This document shows positions 5,447 through 6,742 of a DNA stretch of 6,742 nucleotides, piece by piece. A program made the translations under genes and the position numbers. Positions within the stretch are counted from its first letter, which is position 1; each line of letters opens with the position of its first letter. A model generated the notes under the pieces. It was not told the DNA's origin and searched no databases. It saw only the letters and a program-made list of their open reading frames with translations. Source of the DNA: RGIG5612 sp050944475 (GTDB lineage: Bacteria; Bacillota; Clostridia; Lachnospirales; Lachnospiraceae); assembly GCA_050944475.1 (NCBI GenBank), contig JBMNRD010000009.1:1-6742 (forward strand), read 5' to 3'.

Positions 5447-6742
5447 TTAAGTCAGAAATATCACCGGGGGATTCAGACTACAGAATTTTTCCGTATGAAC
5501 TAACGGTGCCCTCGGTGATTTTTTGTGCTCTGAGGCAATTCGCTGTTGACTTCTTGCGCGGAATTTGATATCGTCTCTGCAATAAGAGGGTCTTTGACTC
5601 CATCTCAGGCATATGTCGCCTGTGATAGAAGAGTTCGGGGGCACTCTTATTTTTTTGTGCAAGCGCGTAAAAACCTTGCTGTCCTTGATTATCTCTGCAA
5701 GGCGTTCCTCGGTCATTGAAAGCACGGAATCCGGGTGCGCCTTCGCGTAAGTTAATCTCTCCGCAAGACCGCTTACTGCTTCTCGTCCTTCTTCGCTGAA
5801 TCCGGAGGTGTCTGATTTGAGAGAGAAGCTTGACGTTCCGCTTCCACTTTCGCCCTCAGGTTTTCCCGCTTGAATTGAGCCAACATCTCCTTCAACCGCT
5901 GTTCCTCGCGTCTCTCTGAAAACTTGTATGTTTCGTACATCAAGTCCCATGTTTCCGCTGTATTCTCTGATTTCCGGTCCTCGTTCTTGTGGCCCTTCGT
6001 TGTTCCATCTCGTGTATCCGTCATATTTGCTCCTTTCCGCCTCGAAGACTGTTGACGGCTTGTCGCCGTCTACTGCTCCGCTTTCTGCCCCGGAAGAGAA
6101 GATTTCATCTCCTGAATCTTCAAAATGAAACTCTTTTCGCTGTCGCTTTCTTTCAGCATGGTAAGCATCCGAGCGGCGCTGTCCTCTTTCTCGCTGTCGG
6201 TCATATCTTTCATGATTTCCGAAGTCAGAATTACTGAATCTGTCGAAAAATCCCTTTTCCGATATTCTTCCAATAATTGTATCCACTTCCTCATAGTCGT
6301 ATCCTCTCTCTATCAGGGCGCTCACCCAATGACTCATCGTATCAATATCACTATAGTTGTCAGTATTAAACACAAAAATATTGCTTATGCCGGGGTCATG
6401 TTTATTGAAATCCGTAAACACCAGCATATTGTCGATTGGTATTATAACATCTCCGTCTGCGGCTTTCTGATATTTTGATTTTTTGTAATTATCAATTTCC
6501 GCCATGAAGCGCCTGTGCTGGGCCATATCCATAACGTCTCCGAGATATTCTACATCCCGGCCGTCAATCTTAATGCCTTCGTCTTTGCGCGCAAGACCAC
6601 CTACTGCTTCTCTTCCTGCTTCGCTGAATCCGGAGGTGTCTGATTTGAGAGAGAAGCTTGACGTTCCGCTTCCACTTTCGCCCTCAGGTTTTCCCGCTTG
6701 AATTGAGCCAACATCTCCTTCAACCGCTGTTCCTCGCGTCTC
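5447..6742 (-). CDS. Large modular protein of a phage or conjugative element, partial
   Basis: One minus-strand frame is open from the right edge to the TAA at 5447, 431 residues, with its N-terminus outside the window. Visible order: a Gly/Ser/Glu-rich linker with SSFSLKSDTSGFSE (1-50), a folded-looking module with EIDNYKKSKYQ, DVIIPIDNMLVF and the helical YDYEEVDTIIGRI (about 70-170), an Arg/Glu-rich linker with AERKRQRKE (about 170-210), then an exact repeat of the first linker (277-326), and a tail with MTEERLAEIIKDSK. FSLK-type linkers between small modules resemble large polyvalent proteins of Firmicute phages and integrative elements. That is family resemblance, not an identified function. 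An internal ATG at 6532 with GGAG 5 bases upstream could also start a 361-residue product. After about 5660 the composition looks out of frame, so the 3' end may be damaged. Confidence 0.55.
   Translation of the reverse strand, partial: ETRGTAVEGDVGSIQAGKPEGESGSGTSSFSLKSDTSGFSEAGREAVGGLARKDEGIKIDGRDVEYLGDVMDMAQHRRFMAEIDNYKKSKYQKAADGDVIIPIDNMLVFTDFNKHDPGISNIFVFNTDNYSDIDTMSHWVSALIERGYDYEEVDTIIGRISEKGFFDRFSNSDFGNHERYDRQRERGQRRSDAYHAERKRQRKEFHFEDSGDEIFSSGAESGAVDGDKPSTVFEAERSKYDGYTRWNNEGPQERGPEIREYSGNMGLDVRNIQVFRETRGTAVEGDVGSIQAGKPEGESGSGTSSFSLKSDTSGFSEEGREAVSGLAERLTYAKAHPDSVLSMTEERLAEIIKDSKVFTRLHKKIRVPPNSSITGDICLRWSQRPSYCRDDIKFRARSQQRIASEHKKSPRAPLVHTEKFCSLNPPVIFLT
5460..5524 (+). terminator. Long hairpin with T6 tail facing the plus strand
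   Basis: ATCACCGGGGG (5460-5470) pairs with CCCTCGGTGAT (5509-5519), 11 pairs with one G-U, around a 38-nt loop that itself holds CCGT/ACGG (5491-5494/5503-5506). Six T follow (5519-5524). This has the form of a plus-strand terminator, but every gene from 3416 to the right edge is on the minus strand. On the minus strand the U tract is weak (TATTTCT). It could instead be a bidirectional end of the damaged large gene or the terminal repeat of a lost element. Confidence 0.45.
5763..5914 (-). repeat. Direct repeat, copy A (152 bp)
   Basis: Matches 6591-6742 with 4 mismatches, all within 5771-5790. The 124 bp from 5791 to 5914 are identical. The period is 828 bp, a multiple of three, so both copies are read in the same frame of the large gene and encode the linker from ETRGTAVEGD to GLA. 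Perfect identity over 124 bp points to recent duplication or gene conversion. Confidence 0.95.
5773..6024 (-). CDS. Alternative-frame small ORF, 83 residues, basic coiled-coil-like
   Basis: Starts at an ATG preceded by GGAAAGGAG with a 5-base spacer, a better initiation site than any in the overlapping long frame. The product is hydrophilic. Residues about 36-70 (EEQRLKEMLAQFKRENLRAK and following) look like a charged helix, and it ends SAKKDEKQ. The second repeat copy at the right edge encodes the same C-terminus in this frame, ending SAKQEEKQ with its stop codon kept (TAA against TAG). It conflicts with the 431-residue frame. One of the two is probably incidental, and I favour the long frame because it is open for 1296 bases. 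Confidence 0.28.
   Translation of the reverse strand: MTDTRDGTTKGHKNEDRKSENTAETWDLMYETYKFSERREEQRLKEMLAQFKRENLRAKVEAERQASLSNQTPPDSAKKDEKQ
6591..6742 (-). repeat. Direct repeat, copy B (at least 152 bp, cut by window edge)
   Basis: Partner of 5763-5914. The match runs to the last base of the window, so the true repeat may be longer. At the left end the two copies stop matching right after the GLA codons: here the protein continues RKDEGIKIDGRDVEYL, while copy A continues ERLTYAKAHPDSV. The repeated unit is therefore a linker joined to different following segments. Confidence 0.95.

Noticed and set aside
6070..6294. 74-residue ORF as a separate gene
   Set aside because: It overlaps the long frame, and its similarity to the remnant at 5106-5170 puts more differences at its first and second codon positions than at the third, the reverse of what selection on this frame would give. 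It is kept only as part of the dual-frame finding.
5106..6742. CRISPR array, insertion sequence or integrase
   Set aside because: The repeats are two long copies 828 bp apart, not short regularly spaced units. No transposase or integrase motif and no terminal inverted repeat pair was found.

Overview
The window looks like a chromosomal segment of an anaerobic Clostridia-type Firmicute, probably Lachnospiraceae-like. Support comes from a QueT-type uptake protein behind a preQ1-I-like riboswitch, a stand-alone ferredoxin:thioredoxin-reductase-type iron-sulfur protein, strong AGGAGG-type ribosome binding sites, and mixed base composition. The family assignments are firm. The taxonomic placement is inference.

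Layout from left to right. Positions 61-248 hold a tRNA-Ala(GGC) on the minus strand with its own promoter, a perfect AT-rich inverted repeat just behind it and a Rho-independent terminator. Positions 249-2700 hold a compact two-gene minus-strand unit: a monoacylglycerol-lipase-like alpha/beta hydrolase followed 25 bp later by glycerol kinase glpK. Together they could turn monoacylglycerol into glycerol and then glycerol 3-phosphate. No glpF or glpD is visible. Divergent from the hydrolase, on the plus strand, is queT (2915-3394) with the riboswitch-like leader over its ribosome binding site. Convergent with queT is a 66-residue six-cysteine protein of the FTR catalytic-subunit family (3416-3616, minus), and beyond it hflX, a ribosome-associated GTPase (3768-5066, minus).

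From about 5106 to the right edge the character changes. This is accessory DNA, probably from a phage or conjugative element. One minus-strand frame stays open from 5447 to the right edge (431 residues visible, N-terminus outside the window) and resembles the low-complexity, multi-module large proteins of such elements. It contains a 152-bp direct repeat (4 mismatches, period 828 bp) that encodes the same 50-residue segment twice. Closer to hflX lies a broken third copy of its KKSKYQ module, with an out-of-frame internal deletion of about 253 bp. A long hairpin followed by six T faces the opposite way to all genes here. I could not assign a function to the accessory proteins.

The points most worth following are the degenerating modular repeat protein beside hflX, the lipase-glpK pairing, the preQ1-type leader, and the unusual position of the central CxC pair in the FTR-like protein.
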